From Algoriphagus machipongonensis (GTDB lineage: Bacteria > Bacteroidota > Bacteroidia > Cytophagales > Cyclobacteriaceae): a stretch of 64,000 bases of DNA. The translations under genes and the position numbers were made by a program. The notes under the pieces are model-generated. The model searched no databases, was not told the origin of the DNA, and saw only the letters and a list, made by a program, of their open reading frames with translations. The stretch spans positions 992,001 to 1,056,000 of the forward strand of contig NZ_CM001023.1 in assembly GCF_000166275.1 (NCBI RefSeq), in the 5' to 3' direction. This document shows positions 55,700 to 63,716 of the stretch, piece by piece. The first letter of the stretch is position 1. Every line of letters starts with the position of its first letter.

Positions 55700-55702
55700 T
55701 TC

Positions 55703-56776
55703 ATGAAACTTCTCGATAAGCTGATCATCAAGGATTTTTTGAAAACCTACTTTTTTGTAGTGTTGATGCTGATCTTGATTGTATTGGTTCTTGATTTTAC
55801 AGAGAAGAATGATTCGTACATCAGAAATGATGTTCCTTCCGGGGAGATAATGAAATACATGATCAATTATGGTCTGTATCTCAATAATCTATTAACTCCG
55901 ATTACCGTTTTTATTTCGGTCATTTTCATTACCTCTAAAATGGCTGGGAGAACGGAGATCATAGCCATCTTGAGTAGTGGAGTCAGTTTTCCCAGAATGC
56001 TCAGGCCCTTTATTTTTGCCGCTATGTTGATTGGAGGAGTCAGTTTTTTGCTAAATGGTTGGGTGTTGCCTGTTGCTACGGAGGGAGTGACCAAATTTAA
56101 GCTTACCTATATAGACAAAACAAGAACTGCTTCAGATCCTAATGTTCATATCAAAGTTGGGACTGATTCTTATGCCTACCTGAGTAGGTTTTATAAAACA
56201 GGTAACACAGGATACCATTTTACACTTGAGACCATTCGTGATGGTAGATTGATCAATAAGTTATCTTCAGACCGGATTCAGTGGGATACTGCCAAAAATG
56301 TTTGGACATTAAAGAATTGGCGATTTAGAGAACTCAATGAATTTGGGGAAGATTATTCGGTAGGGGAAGAAATGGATACTACCCTTTCTATCACGCCTGA
56401 TGATTTTGACCTTCCTGAAAACCACCATGAAACCTTAAAGCTACCTGAGCTTAGTAGGCAAATTAGGGTTTTGGAAGATCGAGGTGCAGACAATGTTGCC
56501 TTTTATAAAATAGAGCGGTATGTTCGGTTTATGTCTCCTTTTGCGGCCATTATTTTGACTTTCATTGGAGTGATAATGTCTGCCAAAAAAAGTCGTGGGG
56601 GCTCCGGTTTCCAGATTGCCATGGGATTTTTATTAGCATTTATTTATATCTTATTATTTATCCTTTCCCGGACTTTTGCAGAAAATGGGGCATCCTATCC
56701 GATTTTTGCGGTCTGGCTTCCAAATATCGTATTTGGATTGACAGGGTTGGTACTTTATAAAACCGTTCCTCGCTAA
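55703..56776 (+). CDS. LptF/LptG family permease
   Basis: 357 residues of the YjgP/YjgQ family, part of the ABC machinery that lifts lipopolysaccharide from the inner membrane. Three N-terminal membrane helices (about 12-35, 58-80, 100-122), a periplasmic beta domain of around 150 residues, then three C-terminal helices (PFAAIILTFIGVIMSAKKS onward). It starts 3 bases after tgt and ends exactly at the EamA start, so the three genes are one operon. F and G cannot be told apart with one copy visible. Confidence 0.9.
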   Translation: MKLLDKLIIKDFLKTYFFVVLMLILIVLVLDFTEKNDSYIRNDVPSGEIMKYMINYGLYLNNLLTPITVFISVIFITSKMAGRTEIIAILSSGVSFPRMLRPFIFAAMLIGGVSFLLNGWVLPVATEGVTKFKLTYIDKTRTASDPNVHIKVGTDSYAYLSRFYKTGNTGYHFTLETIRDGRLINKLSSDRIQWDTAKNVWTLKNWRFRELNEFGEDYSVGEEMDTTLSITPDDFDLPENHHETLKLPELSRQIRVLEDRGADNVAFYKIERYVRFMSPFAAIILTFIGVIMSAKKSRGGSGFQIAMGFLLAFIYILLFILSRTFAENGASYPIFAVWLPNIVFGLTGLVLYKTVPR

Positions 56777-57685
56777 ATGACAGGTTCCTTTCGAGATTAC
56801 CTGATGCTTCACTTTATCGTCCTGATTTGGGGTTTTACCGCAATTTTGGGTTTGTTGATAAGCTTGCCTGCCATCGAACTGGTTTTTTACAGGACATTGA
56901 TAGCTTCCATAGGAGTAGCATTACTTTTTACGGTAAAAAAGGGAAGCCTGGTATTACCTCCAATTGATATTTTAAAAGTCACTGCCACAGGTGGGATCAT
57001 TGCACTTCACTGGATTCTGTTTTTTTGGTCTGCTAGAGTTTCTACAGCCTCGGTTTGTTTGGCGGGGATGGCTACAACATCCTTATGGACGGCCTTTGTT
57101 GAACCAATTTTTAACAGGTCTAAAATTAAATGGTATGAGGTAGCTTTGGGATTATTGGTAATTTCTGGCTTACTGGTGATTTTTAGCTTCGAGACAGGAT
57201 ATTGGCTTGGATTGCTAATGGCATTAGGCTCAGCCATGTTAGCAGCCATATTCTCAGTCATCAATGGGAAGCTGACCAAAAAACACGGGCCTTACCAAAT
57301 TACCTTTTATGAAATGACGGGAGCTTGTCTCGCATCAGCATTATTCCTTCCGATTTATTCAGTATTGATAGCTGAGGATGGGTTGAAGATGAATTGGGAA
57401 GGCTATGATTGGTTTTGGCTATTTATTTTGGGAGGTGTTTGCACAGTTTATGCATTCTCTGTTTCGGTAGATCTGATGAAGCGGCTAACCGTTTTCTCTA
57501 TCAACCTGACAATTAATCTTGAACCCGTTTATGGGATTGTGTTGGCGGTTTTGATTTTCGGAGAAAGTGAAAAAATGACGCCTCAGTTTTATTTAGGCAC
57601 AGCTATCATTCTGGTGTCAGTGCTATCGTACCCAGTGATCAATTATTTTAATCGCAGAAGAAAACCTGTGCGGCCGCTTGGTTGA
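56777..57685 (+). CDS. EamA family (DMT) transporter
   Basis: 302 residues with ten hydrophobic segments in two EamA halves. The first half contains LIWGFTAILGLLISLPAIELVFYR and the second LGSAMLAAIFSVINGKLTKKHGP, with a final LEPVYGIVLAVLIFGE typical of the second repeat. It is an inner-membrane metabolite transporter of unknown substrate. The ATG follows the LptF/G stop directly. Its stop is 4 bases from the convergent toxin gene with no terminator between. Confidence 0.88.
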   Translation: MTGSFRDYLMLHFIVLIWGFTAILGLLISLPAIELVFYRTLIASIGVALLFTVKKGSLVLPPIDILKVTATGGIIALHWILFFWSARVSTASVCLAGMATTSLWTAFVEPIFNRSKIKWYEVALGLLVISGLLVIFSFETGYWLGLLMALGSAMLAAIFSVINGKLTKKHGPYQITFYEMTGACLASALFLPIYSVLIAEDGLKMNWEGYDWFWLFILGGVCTVYAFSVSVDLMKRLTVFSINLTINLEPVYGIVLAVLIFGESEKMTPQFYLGTAIILVSVLSYPVINYFNRRRKPVRPLG

Positions 57686-57689
57686 AATT

Positions 57690-58022
57690 TTATAGTGTTG
57701 TGATGTCTTGTAAGGTGGTTAGAGCTATTTTCAATTCATCACTGGAAATCTCGCCTACTTTTTCGATCAACCTTTTTTTGGATATCGATCGAATATGAAA
57801 AACCAAGAGTTCAGACTCCAGTTTCAGCCCGTTTTTGGTAGATGGTTTCAAAATTGGATTTCCTTGATAGTTTTTGATTTTGGTAGTCAAAGGAGCAGTG
57901 ATAACCACTTGGAGAAATTTATTCATCAAGTTTCCACTTAAGATGACTACCGGTCTTCTTCCAGCTTGTTCCGATCCTACCGATGGATTCAGATCAGACA
58001 TCCAGATCTCACCCTGCTTCAT
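57690..58022 (-). CDS. mazF: MazF/PemK family toxin
   Basis: 110 residues: MKQGEIWMSDLNP, RRPVVILSGN and TAPLTTKIK are the three characteristic stretches of MazF-type endoribonucleases, with the conserved Arg and Thr of the active site. It is expected to cut mRNA at specific sites when free of its antitoxin. Its start overlaps the antitoxin gene by 14 bases. Confidence 0.92.
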   Translation of the reverse strand: MKQGEIWMSDLNPSVGSEQAGRRPVVILSGNLMNKFLQVVITAPLTTKIKNYQGNPILKPSTKNGLKLESELLVFHIRSISKKRLIEKVGEISSDELKIALTTLQDITTL

Positions 58023-58251
58023 CTTCGATTTGCTTAAGATATGAGTCCATGCCTTCTTCTGCTACCAAAAGTATGTCTTCATCCTGTGCTGCTTGCTTAT
58101 AGGATTTGATGTATTCAGCTCTTTTCAGATGTTCTAGATAAAGGTCAAGCGCATTCTCCATCAATTTATTTTTGGGAAGAGAAAGCTTCTTCGCATAATC
58201 AGCTAGCCTCTGAAGGAGCTCGTCGGGAAGTGTACTAGTGAATGTCGCCAT
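58009..58251 (-). CDS. ribbon-helix-helix antitoxin of the MazF pair
   Basis: 80 residues. The N-terminus ATFTSTLPDELLQRLADYAKKL fits the ribbon-helix-helix DNA-binding fold, and the acidic C-terminus (AQDEDILLVAEEGMDSYLKQIED) is suited to wrap the toxin. It lies before and overlaps the toxin gene. The start codon itself falls inside the palindrome at 58251-58289, which indicates tight autoregulation. Confidence 0.88.
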   Translation of the reverse strand: MATFTSTLPDELLQRLADYAKKLSLPKNKLMENALDLYLEHLKRAEYIKSYKQAAQDEDILLVAEEGMDSYLKQIEDEAG

Positions 58252-58308
58252 TGTATTTCATATTTATGATTTACAAATATAAAATACAAATTCGTTTTAA
58301 AAATACAA
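58251..58308 (-). promoter_or_regulatory. palindromic operator and promoter of the toxin-antitoxin operon
   Basis: TTGTATTTCATATTT (58251-58265) and AAATATAAAATACAA (58275-58289) are 15-base inverted arms with one mismatch and a 9-base spacer. A third half-site AAATACAA stands at 58301-58308. The -7 box TATATTTG on the minus strand (58281-58274) lies inside the palindrome. The left arm reaches the antitoxin start codon, so repressor binding would block the promoter and the start. Confidence 0.7.
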
Positions 58309-58331
58309 TTAACCTATTTATTTCTAGTGAC

Positions 58332-59141
58332 TTAAAGCCTTGCAATAAATTGGAAATAGGAGGAATTCCATTTTATCTTCTCCGGCTTTTGCTCAAAAAG
58401 TCCAAAAACAGTGGAACCTGAGCCGGACATGGAGGCATAAAAAGCTCCCATTTGATAAAGCTGATTTTTGACTTCAGCAATCTCAGGATGATTCTCAAAA
58501 ATACTCGGTTCAAAATCGTTTTTCAATTCTGCTTTCCATCTGGAAGTATCCTTCAAAACCTCTTTCAAAGCAATCTCCGATTTTTTAGGCTTGATACCTG
58601 CATAGGCTTCTTTGGTGCCAATATGAATTCCAGGATTAATGAGTAAAAGGTACTTTCCTTCAAGATTGATAGCTATGTCTTCTAGGATTTCACCTCTTCC
58701 TGTTGCGATTTTAGGTTTGTTTTCAATAAAGAATGGACAATCACTCCCCAATTTCAGAGCGTACTCTTCTAAAAAGAAATCGTCTAGAATCAGATCAAAT
58801 AGATTGTTCATAGTATTCAAAGCAAAAGCAGCGTCTGCTGATCCTCCACCCAATCCTGCACCCATTGGAATGTTTTTATGCAAATGAATTTGAACTTGAG
58901 GAAGGTTTGGGAAATCTTTCTTTAAAAGTTGATATGCTTTATTGATCAGGTTATCCTTTTGATCTCCGGGGATCGGTAGCCCAGTGCTTTGAAAGATGGA
59001 CTTTTTAGGATGTGTGATAATTTCCAATGCATCAAACAAAGGGATGGGGTAAAAGCAGCTCTCTATATTATGGAAGCCGTCACTTCTCTTAGAAGTAATC
59101 TGTAATCCTAGGTTGATTTTAGCGTTTGGAAAGCAAATCAT
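58332..59141 (-). CDS. ispE: 4-diphosphocytidyl-2-C-methyl-D-erythritol kinase
   Basis: 269 residues, GHMP kinase family. NAKINLGLQI, the ATP loop PMGAGLGGGSADAA and late SGSGSTVFGLF are visible. It phosphorylates CDP-methylerythritol in the MEP pathway. Start at MICFPNAKINLG (complement of 59139-59141); seven further codons upstream are less likely. Together with ispH in the same window the MEP route is supported. Confidence 0.95.
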   Translation of the reverse strand: MICFPNAKINLGLQITSKRSDGFHNIESCFYPIPLFDALEIITHPKKSIFQSTGLPIPGDQKDNLINKAYQLLKKDFPNLPQVQIHLHKNIPMGAGLGGGSADAAFALNTMNNLFDLILDDFFLEEYALKLGSDCPFFIENKPKIATGRGEILEDIAINLEGKYLLLINPGIHIGTKEAYAGIKPKKSEIALKEVLKDTSRWKAELKNDFEPSIFENHPEIAEVKNQLYQMGAFYASMSGSGSTVFGLFEQKPEKIKWNSSYFQFIARL

Positions 59142-59398
59142 GTAGTATGAGGGTTTATCCAAAAATAGTGCATAATGATAAAAGCAGACAAAGGTTTTAT
59201 TTTAAAAATCTGTCGAATTAGGCCTTTTATTAAAAAAATGAGAGGTTTTAATTGAATTCATTTGATAAGAGTTAATTTTTTTTGAATTTTTCACGAAATA
59301 TTGAAATCAGTACAAAATTTCGAAAATTGAAAAAATGACAAATCTATTTCCTTAAAAACGGGGTGATAGAGGTGTTTAGCCATATTAAAGTTTAAAAA
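59142..59398. other. AT-rich spacer upstream of the ilv leader
   Basis: Contains the ispE promoter region (leftward) and nothing else I could support. A weak CGAAAT/ATTTCG pairing near 59293-59322 was seen but is too short to call. Confidence 0.4.
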
Positions 59399-59453
59399 AT
59401 TTAATTTTACCTATAGAAAATTTCTAGCTATAGGCTTGATGGTAAAATTAAAT
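59399..59453. promoter_or_regulatory. nested perfect inverted repeats upstream of the ilv promoter
   Basis: ATTTAATTTTACC (59399-59411) and GGTAAAATTAAAT (59441-59453) are perfect 13-base arms. Inside, CCTATAG (59410-59416) and CTATAGG (59428-59434) form a second pair. The element ends 2 bases before the -33 TTG. It is probably a regulator binding site for the ilv operon, or a leftover structured repeat. Confidence 0.55.
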
Positions 59454-59454
59454 A

Positions 59455-59485
59455 TTGTAAGTCTGAAAATTCGGTTTTAAGTTTG
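59455..59485 (+). promoter_or_regulatory. promoter of the ilv operon
   Basis: TTG (59455-59457), exactly 20 bases, TAAGTTTG (59478-59485). Both boxes match the Bacteroidota promoter. The start site would be near 59492, giving a leader of about 170 bases before ilvD. Confidence 0.7.
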
Positions 59486-59526
59486 TCATGTAGTTCATAT
59501 CGAATACACAAAAAAACGACATAAAA

Positions 59527-59577
59527 ATGTATCAAGTAGTCATTTTGCTAAGCTTAATTATTCTCATTGGATGTTAA
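59527..59577 (+). CDS. ilv leader peptide
   Basis: A 16-codon ORF, MYQVVILLSLIILIGC, ends in TAA at 59575-59577, two bases before the first attenuator segment. Ten of sixteen residues are Ile, Leu or Val, the three products or relatives of the pathway encoded downstream (V4, V5, I6, L7, L8, L10, I11, I12, L13, I14). Size, content, position and the overlap with the folding segments are those of a ribosome-stalling leader peptide. It is too short to be expected to have its own function. Confidence 0.85.
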   Translation: MYQVVILLSLIILIGC

Positions 59578-59579
59578 AG

Positions 59580-59652
59580 GTGAGGCACTAGACTATTTAT
59601 AAAAAACTATACAAATCTTAAGTGCCTCACTAAACCTGAGGCACTTTTTTTT
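59580..59652 (+). promoter_or_regulatory. ilv transcription attenuator (antiterminator and terminator)
   Basis: Segment A GTGAGGCACT (59580-59589) pairs perfectly with segment B AGTGCCTCAC (59621-59630). Segment B, extended by one A, also pairs perfectly over 10 bp with segment C TGAGGCACTT (59637-59646; 7-base loop), followed by T to 59652. A:B and B:C exclude each other. Ribosome stalling in the leader ORF would leave A free to form A:B and allow read-through; a ribosome at the stop codon would cover A and let B:C terminate. Confidence 0.88.
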
Positions 59653-59662
59653 ACACTCTATT

Positions 59663-61342
59663 ATGACCCTGAAAAAACACAGTTGGGAAATCAGCGACAA
59701 TTCGGAGCATCCGGCTGGGATGGCTATGTTGTATGCCACCGGAATGAGCGATAAAAAGATGAAACAGCCATTTGTAGGGATAGCGAGTTGCGGCTATGAA
59801 AGTAATCCCTGCAATATGCATTTGAACGACTTTGCCGGTCTGATCAAAGCTTCTTCACAAGAGCAAGATCTGACCGGTTTAGTTTTTAATACCATTGGTA
59901 TTTCTGACGGAACCACGATGGGAACCTTGGGGATGCGTTATTCACTGGTTTCTAGGGAGATAATTGCTGATTCTATAGAGTCTTTTATCATAGGGCATTC
60001 ATTTGATGCTTGTATTTCTGTTGCAGGATGTGACAAGAATATGCCTGGTGCATTGATGGGGATGATCCGTACTAACAGACCTTCTATTTTGGTGTATGGA
60101 GGAACGATAGCCTCTGGACATTATAAGGGAGAAAAGCTAAATATCGTTTCGGCATTTGAAGCCTTTGGAAAGCGAGTGAATGGAAACATTTCTGATGAAG
60201 ATTATGATGGTGTCATCAGAAACGCATGTCCAGGAAAAGGAGCTTGTGGAGGTATGTATACTGCCAATACCATGTCTTCAGCAATTGAAGCGATGGGAAT
60301 GTCATTGCCTTACTCCTCTTCTTATCCGGCAAACTCTCCAGAAAAATTGAGGGAGTGTGGAGAAGTGAATAAATATATGAGAATCCTTTTAGAAAAGGAT
60401 TTGAAACCTAGTGATATCATCACTAGAAAAAGTATTGAAAATGCAGTAACCGTAGCAATTGCCTTAGGTGGTAGTACCAATGCGGTAATGCATATCATTG
60501 CGATCGCCCGAACTGCCGGTGTAGATTTTACCATTGAGGATTTTAAAGCAATCAATGCAAAAACTCCAATGATTGGTGATTTCAAACCTTCTGGAAAATT
60601 CATGATGGAAGACCTTCACGAACAAGGTGGACTTCCTGCCTTTATGAAGTATATGTTGCAGAATGGGTTCATTCATGGAGATTGCTTAACTGTGACTGGA
60701 AAGACGGTTGCAGAAAACCTTGAGAATATTGAACCTGTGACTCCATCGATGGTGAATGTTATTCATCCTTTGGAAACGCCGATAAAAGCAACGGGTCATT
60801 TATGTGTGCTTTCAGGAAATCTTGCTCCAGAAGGAGCGGTTGCCAAAATTACAGGTAAAGAAGGAAGTTCTTTTACAGGACCTGCACATGTTTTTGACTC
60901 AGAGCAGGATGCCAATGATGCTATCAGAGATCATAAAATTGAGAAGGGTGAAGTTATTGTCATTCGAAATATCGGACCCAAAGGTGGTCCAGGAATGCCT
61001 GAAATGTTGAAGCCTACTTCTATGATTATAGGAGCTGGTTTAGGATCAGACGTTGCCTTAATTACTGATGGAAGATTTTCCGGAGGAACACACGGATTTG
61101 TGGTAGGGCACGTTACACCAGAAGCGTTTAGCGGAGGACCTATCGGATTGGTCAGAAATGGAGATATCATCACGATAGATGCTGATAACTTACAGCTGAG
61201 CGTTGCGATTTCTGAAGAGGAGTTTGAAGAAAGAAAGAAAACTTGGAAACGAAAAGAAATTTCTGATTTGCAAGGGACTTTGAAAAAATACAATAAACTT
61301 GTTGCCACTGCATCTGAAGGTTGCGTGACAGATAAATTCTAA
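59663..61342 (+). CDS. ilvD: dihydroxy-acid dehydratase
   Basis: 559 residues, start at [19 protein letters not shown], 10 bases after the attenuator T tract. Cluster and active-site stretches: [33 protein letters not shown] and [21 protein letters not shown]. It forms the 2-keto acids of valine and isoleucine using an iron-sulfur cluster. First structural gene of ilvD-ilvB-ilvN-ilvC, 4 bases before ilvB. Confidence 0.97.
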   Translation: MTLKKHSWEISDNSEHPAGMAMLYATGMSDKKMKQPFVGIASCGYESNPCNMHLNDFAGLIKASSQEQDLTGLVFNTIGISDGTTMGTLGMRYSLVSREIIADSIESFIIGHSFDACISVAGCDKNMPGALMGMIRTNRPSILVYGGTIASGHYKGEKLNIVSAFEAFGKRVNGNISDEDYDGVIRNACPGKGACGGMYTANTMSSAIEAMGMSLPYSSSYPANSPEKLRECGEVNKYMRILLEKDLKPSDIITRKSIENAVTVAIALGGSTNAVMHIIAIARTAGVDFTIEDFKAINAKTPMIGDFKPSGKFMMEDLHEQGGLPAFMKYMLQNGFIHGDCLTVTGKTVAENLENIEPVTPSMVNVIHPLETPIKATGHLCVLSGNLAPEGAVAKITGKEGSSFTGPAHVFDSEQDANDAIRDHKIEKGEVIVIRNIGPKGGPGMPEMLKPTSMIIGAGLGSDVALITDGRFSGGTHGFVVGHVTPEAFSGGPIGLVRNGDIITIDADNLQLSVAISEEEFEERKKTWKRKEISDLQGTLKKYNKLVATASEGCVTDKF

Positions 61343-61346
61343 GCCT

Positions 61347-63041
61347 ATGAAAGACTTGATGATCCGAGGAGCCGATATCGTAGTCAGAACACTCATAGAG
61401 GAGAATGCCGAAATTATTTTCGGATATCCCGGAGGGGCAATTATGCCAGTGTATGATGCACTATATGATTACCATGATCAAATCAAACACGTCTTAACAC
61501 GCCATGAGCAAGGAGCAATTCATGCTGCTCAGGGCTATGCGAGAGTATCTGGAAAAGTCGGGGTCTGCCTAGCTACTTCCGGTCCTGGAGCAACTAACCT
61601 GATTACTGGTCTAGCAGATGCATTGATTGATAGTACTCCTTTGGTTTGCGTCACTGGACAGGTAGCTTCTCATTTATTGGGGACTGACGCCTTTCAGGAA
61701 ACTGATGTAGTGGGAATGTCTATGCCATGTACCAAGTGGAATATCCAGGTGAGGTCTGTAGATGAGATTGCTCCTGCATTGGCAAAAGCGTTTTTTATTG
61801 CAAGGTCAGGAAGACCAGGGCCAGTACTTGTTGATATTACCAAGGATGCACAAACAGATTTTGGTGAATTTAACTATGTGCCTTGTTTAGGATTCAGATC
61901 CTATAAGACGAAAATCGAGATTAATAAATCAGATATTCAAAAAGCTGCCGAGATGATTGACGCAGCAGAAAGGCCTTATATTTTATTTGGTCAGGGAGTA
62001 GTTTTGGGGAAAGCAGAAGCTGAATTCAAAGCATTCCTGGATAAGACTGGGATACCAGCTGCTTCCACTTTATTAGGTTCAGGAGCTTTATCTCAGGATC
62101 ACCCAAATTATGTTGGGAAACTGGGTATGCATGGCAATTATGCTCCCAATGTATTGACAAATCACTGTGATGTTTTGATAGCTATTGGGATGCGATTTGA
62201 TGACCGGGTGACTGGTGATGTCAAGCGATATGCCAAGCAGGCTAAGATCATCCATTTGGAATTGGATGCTGCAGAAATCAATAAAACTATTCGATGCCAT
62301 CACTCTGTATTGGGAGATTGTAAGGATAGCTTGTCATTATTGACTGAGGCAGTGACTAAAAAGGGTCATGATGAATGGATGGAGCGTTTCAGAGAATTGG
62401 AAAGAGAAGAAAATGAAGCGGTTGTCCAGCATGATATCACTCCTACGAAGGTAGGGTTGACCATGGGTGAAGTCATTCATAATGTCAATCAATACAAAGC
62501 AGATGATGCGATATTGGTAACAGACGTAGGACAGCACCAGATGATCGCCTGGAGATATTTCAATTACAAAAAGTCTAGAACTCAAGTGACTTCTGGTGGA
62601 TTAGGAACGATGGGATTTGCTTTGCCAGCAGCCTTAGGCGCACAGTTATTTGATTACTCTAGACAAGTGATCTGTGTGGTAGGAGATGGAGGAATTCAGA
62701 TGACGATCCAAGAACTTGGAACGATCATGCAAACCAAAGCTCCGGTTAAAATCATTTTGCTGAATAATAATTACCTAGGGATGGTAAGACAATGGCAGCA
62801 GATGTTCTTTGATAAGCGATATTCCTTTACCGAATTGGATAATCCTGAGTTTGTCAAGATTGCCCAGGCTTATGGTATCAAATCACAACGTGTTGATGAT
62901 AGAACGGATCTTAACGAGGCGATAGAAGATATGCTGATTCATGATGGCCCCTATTTCTTGGAGGTAGTCGTGGAAAAAGAAGATAATGTATTCCCAATGA
63001 TAGCAACGGGATGTTCTGTAGAAGAGGTTAGACTTAGTTAA
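61347..63041 (+). CDS. ilvB: acetolactate synthase large subunit
   Basis: 564 residues. ThDP enzyme with IFGYPGGAIMPVYDAL, HEQGAIHAAQGYARVSGKVG, and the ThDP/Mg motif VVGDGGIQMTIQELGT through ILLNNNYLGMVRQWQQ. It condenses pyruvate to acetolactate or with 2-ketobutyrate, the first common step of branched-chain synthesis. It lies between ilvD and ilvN, 9 bases before the latter. Confidence 0.97.
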   Translation: MKDLMIRGADIVVRTLIEENAEIIFGYPGGAIMPVYDALYDYHDQIKHVLTRHEQGAIHAAQGYARVSGKVGVCLATSGPGATNLITGLADALIDSTPLVCVTGQVASHLLGTDAFQETDVVGMSMPCTKWNIQVRSVDEIAPALAKAFFIARSGRPGPVLVDITKDAQTDFGEFNYVPCLGFRSYKTKIEINKSDIQKAAEMIDAAERPYILFGQGVVLGKAEAEFKAFLDKTGIPAASTLLGSGALSQDHPNYVGKLGMHGNYAPNVLTNHCDVLIAIGMRFDDRVTGDVKRYAKQAKIIHLELDAAEINKTIRCHHSVLGDCKDSLSLLTEAVTKKGHDEWMERFRELEREENEAVVQHDITPTKVGLTMGEVIHNVNQYKADDAILVTDVGQHQMIAWRYFNYKKSRTQVTSGGLGTMGFALPAALGAQLFDYSRQVICVVGDGGIQMTIQELGTIMQTKAPVKIILLNNNYLGMVRQWQQMFFDKRYSFTELDNPEFVKIAQAYGIKSQRVDDRTDLNEAIEDMLIHDGPYFLEVVVEKEDNVFPMIATGCSVEEVRLS

Positions 63042-63050
63042 TTAAGGCCA

Positions 63051-63551
63051 ATGAAACGTTACACAATTTTTGTGATTACCGAAAATTTCATCGGTATTCT
63101 CAATCGCATCACAATTATCTTCACCAGAAGAGGGATCAATATCGATGCGTTAACTGCCTCTGAAAGCAGAATTGATGGAGTCCATAGAATTACTATTGAG
63201 GTTACCGCAAATGAAGACACGGTAATTCAACTGGTGAATCAGATTGAAAAAGTAATCGATGTAATCAAAGCATTTTATCATGAAGATGAAGGAGTTGTTT
63301 ATCAGGAGATAGCACTCTATAAAATTCCAGTTTCCAGATTGGATGGAGGATTGGAGAAGATCATTCGTCAGCATAATGCCAAGATTATTGCAGCGGAACC
63401 AGATTTTGTAGTCTTAGAGCTTTCGGGACATAAGGAACAAACTCAGGAACTTCTGGAAATATTAAAAGGCTATGGCCTATTGGAATTTGCTCGCTCAGGA
63501 AGAGTGGCTGTTGCCAAAAGGATGCATACCATTGATAGTTACGTCAAATAA
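63051..63551 (+). CDS. ilvN: acetolactate synthase small subunit
   Basis: 166 residues. N-terminal ACT domain (YTIFVITENFIGILNRITIIFTRRGINIDALT) and a C-terminal ALS-small domain (EDEGVVYQEIALYKIPVS ... RSGRVAVAKR). It confers feedback control by valine on IlvB and stimulates it. Followed by a 165-base spacer before ilvC. Confidence 0.95.
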   Translation: MKRYTIFVITENFIGILNRITIIFTRRGINIDALTASESRIDGVHRITIEVTANEDTVIQLVNQIEKVIDVIKAFYHEDEGVVYQEIALYKIPVSRLDGGLEKIIRQHNAKIIAAEPDFVVLELSGHKEQTQELLEILKGYGLLEFARSGRVAVAKRMHTIDSYVK

Positions 63552-63716
63552 AAAAAATCAAATCATAAACCTATGTTATCGAGATGGCGAAGAGAATCCT
63601 GTGATTTTCCAAGCTGTGGAGATTTCATGAGAAATTAAACAAATAATAAACTCATGGAATGGATCATTCGGAATTTGTAGTCCGAGTAGTTCATTTAAAT
63701 TCAAATTACTAAGCAC
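63552..63716. other. spacer between ilvN and ilvC
   Basis: Unusually long for this operon. It contains a 21-codon frame (63574-63639, MLSRWRRESCDFPSCGDFMR-N) and a weak TCGGA/TCCGA hairpin near 63668-63685. No T tract follows, so it is not a terminator. No promoter was identified. Confidence 0.4.

Noticed and set aside
60931-61308. 125-codon minus-strand frame
   Set aside because: Antisense to ilvD in a conserved region; no independent signal.
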